Origin: a virus
Length of the DNA: 44,500 nt
Virus record (IMG/VR): IMGVR_UViG_3300025405_000260
Coordinates: 1-44,500 of that record
Reading direction: 5' to 3' (one strand)
A program made the position numbers and the translations under genes. The notes below the pieces were generated by a model, which was not told where the DNA came from, did no database searches, and saw only the letters and a list, made by a program, of their open reading frames with translations. Each line of letters opens with the position of its first letter. Within the stretch, counting starts at the first letter, position 1. This document shows, piece after piece, positions 15,871 to 25,648 of this stretch.

Positions 15871-18436
15871 TGCTAATTCAATCTTAAATAGACTTCTTTC
15901 ATCTCTATCTATTGCTGACCCCACCTGGGATACCTCAGTAGGTTCTGCAACCTATAAGATTATGGAGTCTGTAGCTACTGAGTTGGCTAACGTTAGTAAT
16001 AACTCGACTCTGCAAACATACAGTTTTGATGCCAACGGTAAGACAGGGACACAGCTGGATGCTTTTGTCAACTTGTTTGGTATTACCAGACAGTTGGGTA
16101 CAAGATCAGTTGGTTCAGTTACTTTTACGTTAGCTACCCCAGCAACCATTAATATTAGCATCCCTCTTGGTACGCAGGTTTACGTTCCTGGAACTAACAG
16201 TACAACTAACTCTAATATCTATTTTGCAACAAACGCTCCAGGTCTTCTAGTTTCTGGACAAACTGAGATTACACTTCCTGCTAGCTCTGTATTAACAGGC
16301 GCCTACAATAACGTAAGTTTAGAAACGATTACCAATATTGCTACCCCTCTTCTTGGTTATCCATCTGTCACAAACTTCCAAGCTTTTACAGGTGGAACAG
16401 ATACAGAAACCGATAGTCAACTTCAGGCACGATGGGCAAATACAGCTTTTAATAACATCTCAGGAACAATTGATAAGTTTGTTTCTGTAATCTCACAAAA
16501 TCCCAATATTCTTTCCTCAAATATTATTGGTGCTCAACAAACCTACACTGAACAGGTTCCTGTCTATACAGTAGTTTCAGGTTCTAATGTTTCACAGATT
16601 GGTATTATCGCACAATCGCAGATTGCTGTAATTTCAGGTAGTACGTTAGGGTCTCTACAATCTGGTAGTATTCCAACTAATGTAGCAATTACAAGTGGCT
16701 ATATTACAGCTAGTACCTCTAATATTCTTCCTCCTGCAAGTGGCGTTCAAGTTTACTACAATGGAACCAGTTTTAACATTACAACTACCTATAGTGGATG
16801 GGCAGGACCTACCGTTAGTGGAGTCTTGTATCTTAACTACCCTGTCTATAGCTCAACTCTATTGAGTGGTACCTCTACAGCAACAACAGTTAGTACAGCA
16901 TTAACAAGTTTACTAACAGCTGCTAATGGTATCGTTACTTCAGCAAGTACAGTTGTTAGTGGTAACACTCTTGCTAGTGGTTTAAACATTCAGTTTAATC
17001 AACCTCTTGGATACAACGTCATTATTAGCGGTAGTGGTTCTACAAACAACAACTATATTAAGTCAACAGTTCCAGATGCAAAGTATATCTATCCTCAAGG
17101 AACAGAGCAGATTGGTGTAAATATTGGAACACCAAATCAATTTATCTTACAAAATCAAATTGACTACGTCTATCCTACATCAACTACTCCACCGTTAATC
17201 ATTACAGTTACAGGAACATCCAATAATGCTCCATACACCTATACTGGAAACTACCTTCAGTTAACTTCAGAATACGTTCCTCTTTCCTCTAGAATTACCA
17301 ACCCAACTATCAACTCTAATTACGTAGACGTTTTTATTAACAGTAATACCTCAACATTAGTTCAAGAGCAGGTTTACTTTAATCCTCTTTCTACACTCTC
17401 TACAACTTCGGGAGTAGGTAGATTATGGACAGGGAACTTTATTTTGGCCAACGGATCTGGTGCTGGAACTGTAGCCAATGGTGATTATTATATTCCGTTT
17501 AGTAGTACTCCAGCAAATAATTTTCCTGCACAGGTTATTTCAGGAGCCTATCCTACCTACGTTACTCTTGGTAGTTATAATATTCCTATTGCTTTAGACT
17601 ATATTAACTACAACGGTGTAACAACTACAAGTGGTCTCTATGGTACAGTTGGGACCAACACACTTTATACCACAACAAGTATTTCTGGTCTTATTCCAGG
17701 TTTAGCAGTCACCAGTGGTTCTCAAATTGTAGCAAATGGATATCTTCCGTTTGGCACCTTTATTACAGGTCTTGCTCCTGGTTCACCAAGTCAAATCTTT
17801 CTTAGCAATACACTTACTAGCGGTATTGCCAGTACAAGTACTCAAGTAGCCAACTGGTGTACCGTAGCCTATCCTGTTTACGATAATACCAATAATGCAG
17901 GTAGTATCCTAGATTCAACTGGTATTGCTATTGATTCTGCCAATCTTGCCAACTATGGTGTTCCTCTTAATCCTCTTACAGCAACAGTAGGAACAGTTAC
18001 ACATAGCTATAATAGTGACGTTGCACAAGTTAATGATTTAATTCAGCAATCTAGAACTATTGGTACTAACGTCTTGGTTAGACAAGCTCAATATCTCAAT
18101 CTTCTTATTAATCTGTCTGTAGTCTATCAACCTGGGGCCAATATTCCCAATACGAATACAGCTATCCAAAATAGTATTGCTCAGTATTTTTCTACACTAA
18201 ACTTTAATAGTACGTTGAGTTTAAGTGGTCTTACTAGCATTGTTCAAGGTATTGGTGGAATTTCTAGTTGTAGAATTACAACAAATACAGATAACCCCAA
18301 CAACTATGGTATTCAATCTGTTACGTTAGATGGAACTAAGATTCAAATCTATACTCATGATATTGTTTTGTCAAGCAATCAAATTCCAGCACTGTATGGA
18401 ACTAATATAACTGGATACGGAAGTAGTAACTTCTAA
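15863..18436 (+). CDS. Baseplate wedge protein, J-like (gp6 family)
   Basis: An 857-residue protein. The N-terminus has the J-like layout: a helix, then ESVATELANVSNNS, then a TQLDAFVNLFGITRQ segment, strands with IPLGTQVYVPGTN, and the FTGGTDTETDSQLQARW motif that marks baseplate_J proteins. A long Thr/Ser/Gly-rich beta region (residues 230-680) is inserted before the C-terminal part (residues 700-857), where strands and helices of the wedge core resume. The wedge forms the hexameric rim of the baseplate and carries the next gene product, gpI-like, in P2-type tails. Confidence 0.8.
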   Translation: MANANSILNRLLSSLSIADPTWDTSVGSATYKIMESVATELANVSNNSTLQTYSFDANGKTGTQLDAFVNLFGITRQLGTRSVGSVTFTLATPATINISIPLGTQVYVPGTNSTTNSNIYFATNAPGLLVSGQTEITLPASSVLTGAYNNVSLETITNIATPLLGYPSVTNFQAFTGGTDTETDSQLQARWANTAFNNISGTIDKFVSVISQNPNILSSNIIGAQQTYTEQVPVYTVVSGSNVSQIGIIAQSQIAVISGSTLGSLQSGSIPTNVAITSGYITASTSNILPPASGVQVYYNGTSFNITTTYSGWAGPTVSGVLYLNYPVYSSTLLSGTSTATTVSTALTSLLTAANGIVTSASTVVSGNTLASGLNIQFNQPLGYNVIISGSGSTNNNYIKSTVPDAKYIYPQGTEQIGVNIGTPNQFILQNQIDYVYPTSTTPPLIITVTGTSNNAPYTYTGNYLQLTSEYVPLSSRITNPTINSNYVDVFINSNTSTLVQEQVYFNPLSTLSTTSGVGRLWTGNFILANGSGAGTVANGDYYIPFSSTPANNFPAQVISGAYPTYVTLGSYNIPIALDYINYNGVTTTSGLYGTVGTNTLYTTTSISGLIPGLAVTSGSQIVANGYLPFGTFITGLAPGSPSQIFLSNTLTSGIASTSTQVANWCTVAYPVYDNTNNAGSILDSTGIAIDSANLANYGVPLNPLTATVGTVTHSYNSDVAQVNDLIQQSRTIGTNVLVRQAQYLNLLINLSVVYQPGANIPNTNTAIQNSIAQYFSTLNFNSTLSLSGLTSIVQGIGGISSCRITTNTDNPNNYGIQSVTLDGTKIQIYTHDIVLSSNQIPALYGTNITGYGSSNF

Positions 18437-19641
18437 TGGCCGGTGCTGTTTATCCCTTAAGTTTAAATCAAACGCTAGATTGGAAGGTTAGAAACTTTCC
18501 TGATGACATCTATAGTTTTAACCCTCTTGATAAACTCAGAATTTTGATGTCTATTCTGCTGGACAATCCTGGAGTTGGGCAGTTAGACATTGTACAAACA
18601 GCTGCTAGAATTAATCAGGAAAATCTAGAGTTTTCTGATATTGATACTATTCTTGGTATGTTATTAGGTATCCCCAGATTACCATCTGAGCTGTATAGTA
18701 CTTCTGCCAATCCCTTTACAGACCAGTTGTTAATGTCTCAATGGTTTGATGTAATCTATAAAGATTCCAACTATAGACAACGTTTAGATTCTGCTGTTGC
18801 AGCTCGTTTATTTGGGGCAACCCCAATTGGTATAAAGTCAATGGCTGAGTCTGTTTCTCATACCCCTGTTAAAATGGTTGAGTCCTGGAATGTCCCCATC
18901 GTAAAAGCTTCTGGCAATTACACTGTCACCATTAGTGGTTTTACCTATACTACAATTGCTAGTGGAACTTCATTAGTTTCCGGGACGTTATCAACTACCT
19001 CTGGGTATATTCCTTATGTATCTCAGGGTATTACTAACTATGCATATGTAGGTTATACAACAGCTGAAACTTCTAGGGGGCTGGATGGAAGCGAAATTAT
19101 GTTCTATCCTAAAGCTCTTCCTGACGTTAGTTGGAGCCCAGACTTTAGAGAATCTATTATTACGTCGATTGAAACTTTAAAGCCAGCTAGTATTGATATA
19201 ACGGTTGCTAATCCTGTAGCTACTACAGAATATATTCAAGCCCCCTATAGAATGAGTTCTACCGTTTCTGGAGTTTTTACTACAAGCGGAACAGCTTCTG
19301 TGGTTTATGGAAATTCTTACTTCTTCTATCTTAACAGAACTGTGTTGGCCAATAACGTATCTACTCCCACCAATATTACAACAGCTATTGTTGCAGCAAG
19401 TGGACAAAATTCTGTAGTTGCAAATGGTCGTTACTGGTTGGTAAATAATCAACCTTCACAGGCTCCGTTTTTTGCACATACTGTTACTCAAGAAGCAGAT
19501 ATTGATGTTACACAAAATATCTCTACAGTGCAGGTTCAAGCTTTTGGTAATACAGGAGTTTCTACTCCTACAAATACAGCTACAGGCCTTTTAGGTCAGG
19601 GAACACTTAGTGTTAGTAGTACAGTTTATGGAGCCCTTTAA
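18436..19641 (+). CDS. Baseplate protein, tail protein I-like
   Basis: A 401-residue protein that shares a base with the previous stop. Residues 20-150 are helical (LRILMSILLDNPGVGQLDI, YRQRLDSAVAARLFGAT) and resemble the wedge-binding region of gpI-like proteins, which follow J-like genes and link the wedge to fibres. Residues 150-260 include a Thr/Ser-rich strand region. Residues 260-401 form a further beta domain. No exact family motif is visible, so the call depends on order and general pattern. Confidence 0.55.
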   Translation: MAGAVYPLSLNQTLDWKVRNFPDDIYSFNPLDKLRILMSILLDNPGVGQLDIVQTAARINQENLEFSDIDTILGMLLGIPRLPSELYSTSANPFTDQLLMSQWFDVIYKDSNYRQRLDSAVAARLFGATPIGIKSMAESVSHTPVKMVESWNVPIVKASGNYTVTISGFTYTTIASGTSLVSGTLSTTSGYIPYVSQGITNYAYVGYTTAETSRGLDGSEIMFYPKALPDVSWSPDFRESIITSIETLKPASIDITVANPVATTEYIQAPYRMSSTVSGVFTTSGTASVVYGNSYFFYLNRTVLANNVSTPTNITTAIVAASGQNSVVANGRYWLVNNQPSQAPFFAHTVTQEADIDVTQNISTVQVQAFGNTGVSTPTNTATGLLGQGTLSVSSTVYGAL

Positions 19642-22600
19642 TGGTTATTCAAGCACCAATCTATCCTATTTTTCCCTCTAGTGGTACACATATTACCGGT
19701 AACTCTATCTTTAATAGCCCTACCGTCCCTATAGCTACTTCTGTTAATACTAACCCGTTACAGGACTATTCTTCTAGTACAGCTGTAGCTAAAATGACTA
19801 CAGGTGGTGTTGTAGTTAATCAAGTTTATGCTGTAGAGGGTGTAATTGGATCTGTCAATAATAATACTTCATTACGCTACTATAATCCAGCTACAAATCA
19901 GGTAAATAACACTTCAGCTGGACAGGTAAACTTACAAAATAATGCTATCCCTCAAACTAGTTGGGTGTCTCCAGTAGTTGACGATAGTTATAATACAGGT
20001 TTTAACTTAACCTTCCAGTTCAATAAGACAACCTATCTTAACTACATCGTTTTTGATATCTTAGAGATTCCCTGTACTTGGGCTCTATATCAGGGTTCAG
20101 TTTCTCCCGGTAATGAACTCTACAATGGTATTATCAATACCTACAACCCAAGCAGCTATCAGACAGTTCAATTGGAATTAAACAGTACGTATACTTTTAA
20201 CTCTACTATCCCATTAATTCTTGTATTGACTAAGGTAGCTACTGGAACACAGTATTCTTTTAGTATTCAAAACTTTATTGCTAAGTACGTTATTACACAA
20301 TACAGTGACCTAACTGTATCTGGTAACACTACCGTTAGTGGAATTATTGCACAAAACAGTTTAGGCTTTATCGAAACGTACACCCCAACGACTTTTCCGT
20401 TAAGCAATATGCTTATTCCAAATCAAGGTCAAACATACTGGAAGTCTTCTCCTCAACCTGTAAAGGATGCGGTTGTTGATTTTGTTTTGGATCTGGGTAT
20501 TCAGCAAGAAGTCAATCGTATGTATTTAGATCCGCTGTATATCGGTAGTCCACTAAACATCTACTATTCAGATGTACACGCAAATGTTACAGATTATACT
20601 ACTTTAACCTGGTACCCTATTAACAGAGATTTTACGATGAAAAAGGGTCTCTATGTTCTACCTTCAACTTTTACCCGTTATCTAAAATTTGAAATTACAC
20701 AGTTAACGCCTGAGCCCTATATTTTGCCTTTAGACTCTGTAAATAAAACTATTCAAGTTTTTCCAGATTGGGTAGATAGCTATTATGATACTATTGAGCA
20801 GGGTATTTCAGATATCAATGGAGCCACATATAACAGTCTTGCAGGAAGTACTACTCCTCAAACAGCTATCTATACCTCTACAAACTACAATACAGCGCCG
20901 CAAATTTTAAGTAACTACGGACAGGCAACTTCTCAACTTTCAAGTAACACGTTTGGTGGTTCTACCAGTACAAATTCTACAGGCAACTATTCTGTAGTTG
21001 ACCCTACAATATCCTATAAGACACTTTTGGGTGTTGGCGATTTTGGTTCTCTGTATAACAATACGATTAACGGACAGTTTATCAATAAGAGATTCTTTAA
21101 TTACGGTACCCATCAATACAAAAATGTCAATATAAATCAAACCTGGCATCAAGTATACTTTACTGGTATTAAGTATCTATCTCTCTATGCTTATGCTCCA
21201 AACGAAGTAACTGAATACGAAGAATTTATTGACTATTTCCTCCCTACAATTGTAGCCTCAGGTGTTTATACTCCTTCTGCTACAACTATTATTAGTGGTG
21301 GAACAGCAACCTATGGTATTGCCGTTGGAGATGCAACAGCAGCAAGTGGTACAATGACCGTAGCTGGTGGTTGGACAGGACTAGCTGGACAATATGTTCA
21401 AACTAAAAATCTTCAAACTTTTCAATCATTCAATAGCTTTAAGCTTGGTGCACAAGATTATGGATGGGAACCATTTTTTAGTCAAACAGCTACCCTCTTA
21501 AATAATGCTGTAACTGTCAATAGTGGAAACGTAGTAACAGTTCCGGCAATTAATGTAGTTATTAGCGGTGTTAATCTTACCAGTAACAATATTACACAAA
21601 CAGCCAATCCGCTGTACAATATTTTTAGTATTAGTGGAAGCTCTGGTACAAGTTGGATTAAATCTGGCACAACAGGAAGCCTTAACCTTTTTACAACTGC
21701 TCAAGCACAAGTTGTCAGTGGAACAGGTTGGACAGGTCAGGGTGGTCCAGTCGTATCTGGTGGAAACGTTATTACAACTTCTGGTATAGTTCAACCAACT
21801 CTTTCTCAATGGAGTTCGTCATATGCTAACGAACAATATGCTGGAGCATTAACCTTTGGTGGTATTGGAGCATCATCTACAGGCAATAACCCCTATACGT
21901 TCCTGGTTACAGCTTATGGTACAGGTTCCGTAACAGTAAGTGGCCTCTTCTATGGTACAGGTAATTCGTTAGTTGCTAGTGGTAGCCAAACCTTTACTAT
22001 TGCAAGTAGTGGAACTCAAATTTCCTATACTGCCAACGCAACCAGTCTTGGGACGAAAGCAACATTACAGTTGATTCCTACAGCTAATACAACTTTCTTT
22101 AATGCAGGTTGGTTCCAGGGATCCTCGGCCAACTACACTAATCCAATCGTTTTAAATAATATGAACGTTTCAGCTGTAGCTAGAATCTATCTTCCAAATA
22201 CCAATTACGGTACCTACACTTGTGGTCTATACAGTATTCCTGCTTCTGGAACCCAAGGTGTTTTAATTGCTTCACAATCTTTTAATAATTTGCCAACACA
22301 AACTTGGGTGGATATTGTTGTTCCATACAACCTACAGAATACCTCCTACATTAACTTCTATGTTGAGTTATCACAAAGCTTTGGTAATGGGCCTGGAACA
22401 GTTGGAGAAACTTACGAAGTAGCTATGTTAGGTATCTTCTATAGTCCCATTAACTACCAATTCTCTATAGATGGTGGCACCACTTGGAATAATATCATTA
22501 CTGGTATTAACAATCCCAATGTGAATATCAATACACCAAGTTCTACTCAGCAGTTGTCTATTAAGGCCAACTACCTACAAGACAAAACGTATATTCAAGC

Positions 22601-22805
22601 ATTAGAGATTGTTCCAAATCTTACACAAACACCGTTCTATACTACAGCTAATATTGAACAGATGAGTAATCCAAAGGTCAATGAAGTACAGACTTTAACT
22701 CCTCCATCTCTACGTCCTTTGTTCCAGTTAAATTCAGAACCCATTCCCTATAACTATAGTATTCAACAGTTGATGAATATTAACAACCCATATCAGCTCC
22801 CCTAA
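19641..22805 (+). CDS. Large peripheral baseplate/tail protein with discoidin-like domain
   Basis: A 1054-residue Thr/Ser/Gly/Asn-rich protein, last gene of the tail module. Residues 255-365 resemble an F5/8C (discoidin) jelly roll: VVDFVLDLGIQQEVNRMYLD, the LNIYYSDVHANVTDYTTLTW segment, then RYLKFEITQ. Such domains bind carbohydrates, so it could contact host surface glycans. The C-terminal 300 residues include another beta-sandwich pattern (TCGLYSIPASGTQGVLIA and following). It is likely a side fibre or host-contact protein held by the gpI-like product. Function is inferred. Confidence 0.6.
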   Translation: MVIQAPIYPIFPSSGTHITGNSIFNSPTVPIATSVNTNPLQDYSSSTAVAKMTTGGVVVNQVYAVEGVIGSVNNNTSLRYYNPATNQVNNTSAGQVNLQNNAIPQTSWVSPVVDDSYNTGFNLTFQFNKTTYLNYIVFDILEIPCTWALYQGSVSPGNELYNGIINTYNPSSYQTVQLELNSTYTFNSTIPLILVLTKVATGTQYSFSIQNFIAKYVITQYSDLTVSGNTTVSGIIAQNSLGFIETYTPTTFPLSNMLIPNQGQTYWKSSPQPVKDAVVDFVLDLGIQQEVNRMYLDPLYIGSPLNIYYSDVHANVTDYTTLTWYPINRDFTMKKGLYVLPSTFTRYLKFEITQLTPEPYILPLDSVNKTIQVFPDWVDSYYDTIEQGISDINGATYNSLAGSTTPQTAIYTSTNYNTAPQILSNYGQATSQLSSNTFGGSTSTNSTGNYSVVDPTISYKTLLGVGDFGSLYNNTINGQFINKRFFNYGTHQYKNVNINQTWHQVYFTGIKYLSLYAYAPNEVTEYEEFIDYFLPTIVASGVYTPSATTIISGGTATYGIAVGDATAASGTMTVAGGWTGLAGQYVQTKNLQTFQSFNSFKLGAQDYGWEPFFSQTATLLNNAVTVNSGNVVTVPAINVVISGVNLTSNNITQTANPLYNIFSISGSSGTSWIKSGTTGSLNLFTTAQAQVVSGTGWTGQGGPVVSGGNVITTSGIVQPTLSQWSSSYANEQYAGALTFGGIGASSTGNNPYTFLVTAYGTGSVTVSGLFYGTGNSLVASGSQTFTIASSGTQISYTANATSLGTKATLQLIPTANTTFFNAGWFQGSSANYTNPIVLNNMNVSAVARIYLPNTNYGTYTCGLYSIPASGTQGVLIASQSFNNLPTQTWVDIVVPYNLQNTSYINFYVELSQSFGNGPGTVGETYEVAMLGIFYSPINYQFSIDGGTTWNNIITGINNPNVNINTPSSTQQLSIKANYLQDKTYIQALEIVPNLTQTPFYTTANIEQMSNPKVNEVQTLTPPSLRPLFQLNSEPIPYNYSIQQLMNINNPYQLP

Positions 22806-22810
22806 GGCCT

Positions 22811-22839
22811 TTGATTCTCCTTGAGATCTATAATAAAAT
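22811..22839 (+). promoter_or_regulatory. Promoter, TTGATT-N17-TAAAAT, leaderless start
   Basis: The -35 (22811-22816) and -10 (22834-22839) are separated by exactly 17 bases. The helicase ATG at 22846 lies six bases after the -10, so transcription should start at or within a base of the start codon. No ribosome site precedes that ATG. Confidence 0.72.
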
Positions 22840-22845
22840 AGTATT

Positions 22846-24714
22846 ATGGGTTCAGATAATATCGTCTATGTACAGGAAAGTGCCATTTTAAATGGTGTAC
22901 TTAGATTCTCATCTTTAACTGACAACCTCAAAGAAACTGGTTTTTTAGATCAGTATTCATCCTTAAAAAATAGAGATAGACTTCCTGAGTTCCAAAAGTA
23001 TCTTCAGGACAATAATATAGAACTAGTCTTTGAAGACTCCAGTAGTGAAGAAAGATATAATTCACTATCCAGAAGTACAGTTGAGCCATTTATTGTAAAT
23101 AGTCCCTTTTTAGAGGATCACAGTTTATTCCCCTTCCAACACGTTGGGTTAAACCTGGCCTGGGAAAAACTAAAGACAAAGAGTCCTAGAGTATTAGTTC
23201 AATGGGATACTGGTGCAGGAAAAACTTTATTTAGCTGTTTAACCGCTCAACGTTTATTTGATGAAGGTAGAGTAGATAAAGTATTTGTCTTCTGTAAAAA
23301 GATTAAACAGTATGACTGGGAACAAGAGTTTAAAAGAATGACGACTCTTTCAGTTGCCCGTTTGGGGACCCCTACGCGTAAAGCTCGTCATGAATTTTAC
23401 GAAGAGGATAAGTCTCAAGTTTTGGTTCTCAATTATGAAAAAGCTCGTGGCCCATCCCTTATTAAAATCAAAGGTCAAAAGGGAAAAGTCGAGGACTTTG
23501 CACGCACGGATATTAAACAATTACTAGATATATATAACACTGAAGGTTATTCTAATATCTTAATTATTATTGACGAGGCCCAGAAAATCAATACCGGTAA
23601 TAGTCTTTTATCCGATGGCTTTGATCGTCTATTAAACAAGACCAATAAAAACGTAATGTGCCTTGCTTTAACAGCCACTCCCTACACCACCAGCCCCTTA
23701 AATATACGTAACATTTTTGCCACCATTGCCCCAGGGATTCCTGGTGTTAGTAATATGGATAGAGATGACTTTAAAAGAGAATATGGTAAAACATTAGATT
23801 ACTATGGCACCAAATGGGCTAGACAATTATATGTAAAAGAATGGGATAAATCAAAACTTCCTATTCTTGGTAAAAAGCATGAAGATTGGACTCACATCGC
23901 AATGAAGAGTGACCCAATGATTGCCAAGCAGTTTCCAGAGTCAATGCCAAAAAAGGTTGTCTACGAGCTTTCAGATATTGATAGAGAAATTTACGATTAT
24001 GCTGAAAAACTGGCTAGAGAAAAGTTTAATCCAGATAATCCAGTTACAGCTTGGGGTTATATTGATACCTTGAGAATGATTTGCAATACTACTGCTGGAC
24101 TAAAGAACAGTAAGAGCCATTTTGCTCAAGAGCTGGTAGATCATTTTAAGGATGCTATCAGTATTGAGAACAGTAGTAAGTATCAACTTATTGAGGCTGC
24201 TTTAGAAACGGCTTTTGAGAGTAACGATAAAGTGGTTTTGTTTACTTTTTGGACACATGGTACACTATTTCCTTATATGGAAGCCTTACAGAATAAATTT
24301 CATGGAGTTCCAATCCTACCTATCTGGGGAGTTGGAATGGAATCAGATCAGGTTACCAAAAACATTAAGCAGTTTAACGGAGGAAGTGGTCCTGCTGTAT
24401 TGATTACCTCTGATGTTGGACAGGAAGGATTAAACCTATATGCTCCCTACCTCTGGAATATTGAAGTGCCTAGAACTTACGCAGAGTATAAACAAAGATC
24501 TAACAGAATTAATCGAGCAGATTCTAAATCTAAAGGAATCAGCCACACTTGGATCTATCGCCCAGTTGCATCTAATACGATTGAAGAACGAGTCGATGCT
24601 AAGGTTCTTAGAAGAAGAGCTGAAGCCGAAGCCATTCGCGGAGTGGTAGACGAATTAGGCGATATGGAAGACACCATTGATGTTAGTCCAAAAGCCTTAC
24701 TATTTGGTATTTGA
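22846..24714 (+). CDS. SNF2-type superfamily 2 helicase/ATPase
   Basis: A 622-residue protein with a Walker A variant DTGAGKTLF near residue 125, a DEAQ box (IIIDEAQKIN) near residue 245, the LALTATPYTT motif III, and a second RecA-like domain containing TSDVGQEGLNL and the arginine-finger motif QRSNRINRAD. This order is typical of SNF2/DEAD-like helicases of phages, which remodel DNA or DNA-protein complexes in replication, recombination or transcription. It starts a new transcription unit after the tail module. The absence of a Shine-Dalgarno sequence and a -10 six bases upstream indicate a leaderless mRNA. Confidence 0.85.
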   Translation: MGSDNIVYVQESAILNGVLRFSSLTDNLKETGFLDQYSSLKNRDRLPEFQKYLQDNNIELVFEDSSSEERYNSLSRSTVEPFIVNSPFLEDHSLFPFQHVGLNLAWEKLKTKSPRVLVQWDTGAGKTLFSCLTAQRLFDEGRVDKVFVFCKKIKQYDWEQEFKRMTTLSVARLGTPTRKARHEFYEEDKSQVLVLNYEKARGPSLIKIKGQKGKVEDFARTDIKQLLDIYNTEGYSNILIIIDEAQKINTGNSLLSDGFDRLLNKTNKNVMCLALTATPYTTSPLNIRNIFATIAPGIPGVSNMDRDDFKREYGKTLDYYGTKWARQLYVKEWDKSKLPILGKKHEDWTHIAMKSDPMIAKQFPESMPKKVVYELSDIDREIYDYAEKLAREKFNPDNPVTAWGYIDTLRMICNTTAGLKNSKSHFAQELVDHFKDAISIENSSKYQLIEAALETAFESNDKVVLFTFWTHGTLFPYMEALQNKFHGVPILPIWGVGMESDQVTKNIKQFNGGSGPAVLITSDVGQEGLNLYAPYLWNIEVPRTYAEYKQRSNRINRADSKSKGISHTWIYRPVASNTIEERVDAKVLRRRAEAEAIRGVVDELGDMEDTIDVSPKALLFGI

Positions 24715-24739
24715 TTCACAAAAATGCCTATATTAAACT
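24711..24739 (+). promoter_or_regulatory. Promoter, TTGATT-N17-TAAACT, -35 contains upstream stop
   Basis: The helicase stop TGA (24712-24714) is inside the -35 box. Spacing is 17 bases to TAAACT at 24734-24739. The transcript would have a leader of about 70 bases before the Rpf-like gene. The leader contains a T7 run and an unused purine-rich AAAGGAG near 24762. Confidence 0.68.
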
Positions 24740-24815
24740 AAAAGTTATTAATTTTTTTACCAAAGGAGAATATATAGAAAGCTAAAGTCCTTATTGTTAT
24801 AGTCAAGGAGAGATC

Positions 24816-25217
24816 TTGAGACGTTTTATTTTAGCAACTGTTGTTGTAGCAAGTACAATGTTGTTCCCTACAACTGTAGAAGCAAAGACGAGCAAAGAAG
24901 TAACCACGTTAGCATCGCGTAAAAAGGTGCATCATAAATTAATTAAAGCATTACAACCTGCAGTAAATATTCCAAGAGCAATCATGGAAGAATGGTACAA
25001 AGTCAACATTTGTGAAATGGGTGGAACCTGGCATAGTGTCGGTCCCATTTACAGTGGTGGTCTAGGTATGAGAAATATTAACTGGATAGCATATGGTGGC
25101 TTAAAGTTTGCCCCAAATGCAGGATTAGCAACACCAGAAGAGCAAGTCTATATTGCTCGTAAGATCGAAGGCAGTAACTATGTCCCCGATCAAAATGGTT
25201 GCGGACAGGGATGGTAA
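24816..25217 (+). CDS. Secreted Rpf-like (resuscitation-promoting factor) muralytic enzyme
   Basis: A 133-residue protein with a TTG start behind AAGGAGAGATC. Residues 1-23 are a signal peptide with a hydrophobic core and a VEA cleavage site. Residues 60-133 match the Rpf transglycosylase-like domain: ICEMGGTW with E67 as the expected catalytic glutamate, YSGGLGM, WIAYGGLKFAPNAGLAT, and a final Cys (C129) able to pair with C66. Rpf enzymes cut peptidoglycan and belong to Actinomycetota. Here it may help lysis or loosen the wall of slow-growing hosts. It has no separate anchoring domain. Confidence 0.78.
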   Translation: MRRFILATVVVASTMLFPTTVEAKTSKEVTTLASRKKVHHKLIKALQPAVNIPRAIMEEWYKVNICEMGGTWHSVGPIYSGGLGMRNINWIAYGGLKFAPNAGLATPEEQVYIARKIEGSNYVPDQNGCGQGW

Positions 25218-25227
25218 AGGATAATAA

Positions 25228-25449
25228 ATGACAAAAAAGTATGATAAGATTCATCGTGAGATTATGGACTATATCCTCTCTGGTGAAATGCACTCAACCT
25301 TGATTGGAATGATGATTAGTGTAGATAGTAGCACTAAGAGTAATGACATTAAGAGTGTTAAGCAATTTGCAGAATACGTAGTCAACCTCATTGCCAAGGC
25401 AGAAAAGTTTGCTAAGGACAATGTAAAGATTAAGGCAACTAACAAGTAG
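25228..25449 (+). CDS. Small hypothetical protein, 73 residues
   Basis: It begins 10 bases after the Rpf-like gene with AAAGGATAAT as ribosome site. The product is Lys-rich and mostly helical (YDKIHREIMDYILSGEMHS, then VKQFAEYVVNLIAKAEKFA), with no membrane segment or signal peptide. It is likely cotranscribed with the Rpf-like gene. Function unknown. Confidence 0.65.
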   Translation: MTKKYDKIHREIMDYILSGEMHSTLIGMMISVDSSTKSNDIKSVKQFAEYVVNLIAKAEKFAKDNVKIKATNK

Positions 25450-25460
25450 CTATGTAAGGA

Positions 25461-25605
25461 TATTTACCGACGTCATCGGCACTCGGACTAGGTAAATAGG
25501 TAGGCGTTATCTCCACATAATCCGCCACGTCTACCGGCAAGAAGGATACATGGGTTAAGAGTTGAGTCGGCGTTCAGGCCTAGACTCCTCTTAACCCCCT
25601 TCTTG
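25461..25605 (+). ncRNA. Structured non-coding RNA with three consecutive helices
   Basis: No gene occupies 25450-25648. Three helices are visible. (1) TATTTACC 25461-25468 pairs perfectly with GGTAAATA 25491-25498. (2) GGTA-GGCG-TTAT 25499-25510 pairs with ATAA 25517-25520, CGCC 25523-25526 and TACC 25532-25535. (3) CAAGAAGG 25538-25545, GGGTTAAGAG 25552-25561 and GAGTC 25564-25568 pair with GACTC 25583-25587, CTCTTAACCC 25588-25597 and CCTTCTTG 25598-25605, giving 23 pairs. Helix 3 followed by TTTATT could also end transcription of the Rpf-like operon. No known RNA family is recognised. Confidence 0.62.
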
Positions 25606-25613
25606 TTTATTCC

Positions 25614-25642
25614 TTGAATTTTCTATATAGACCAATTATTAT
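25614..25642 (+). promoter_or_regulatory. Promoter, TTGAAT-N17-TATTAT, leaderless start
   Basis: The -35 at 25614-25619 and -10 at 25637-25642 are 17 bases apart, with an ATG six bases after the -10 at 25649. It begins just downstream of the structured RNA and would drive the 38-residue gene and the ligase-glycosyltransferase run. Confidence 0.65.
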
Positions 25643-25648
25643 AGTTAT

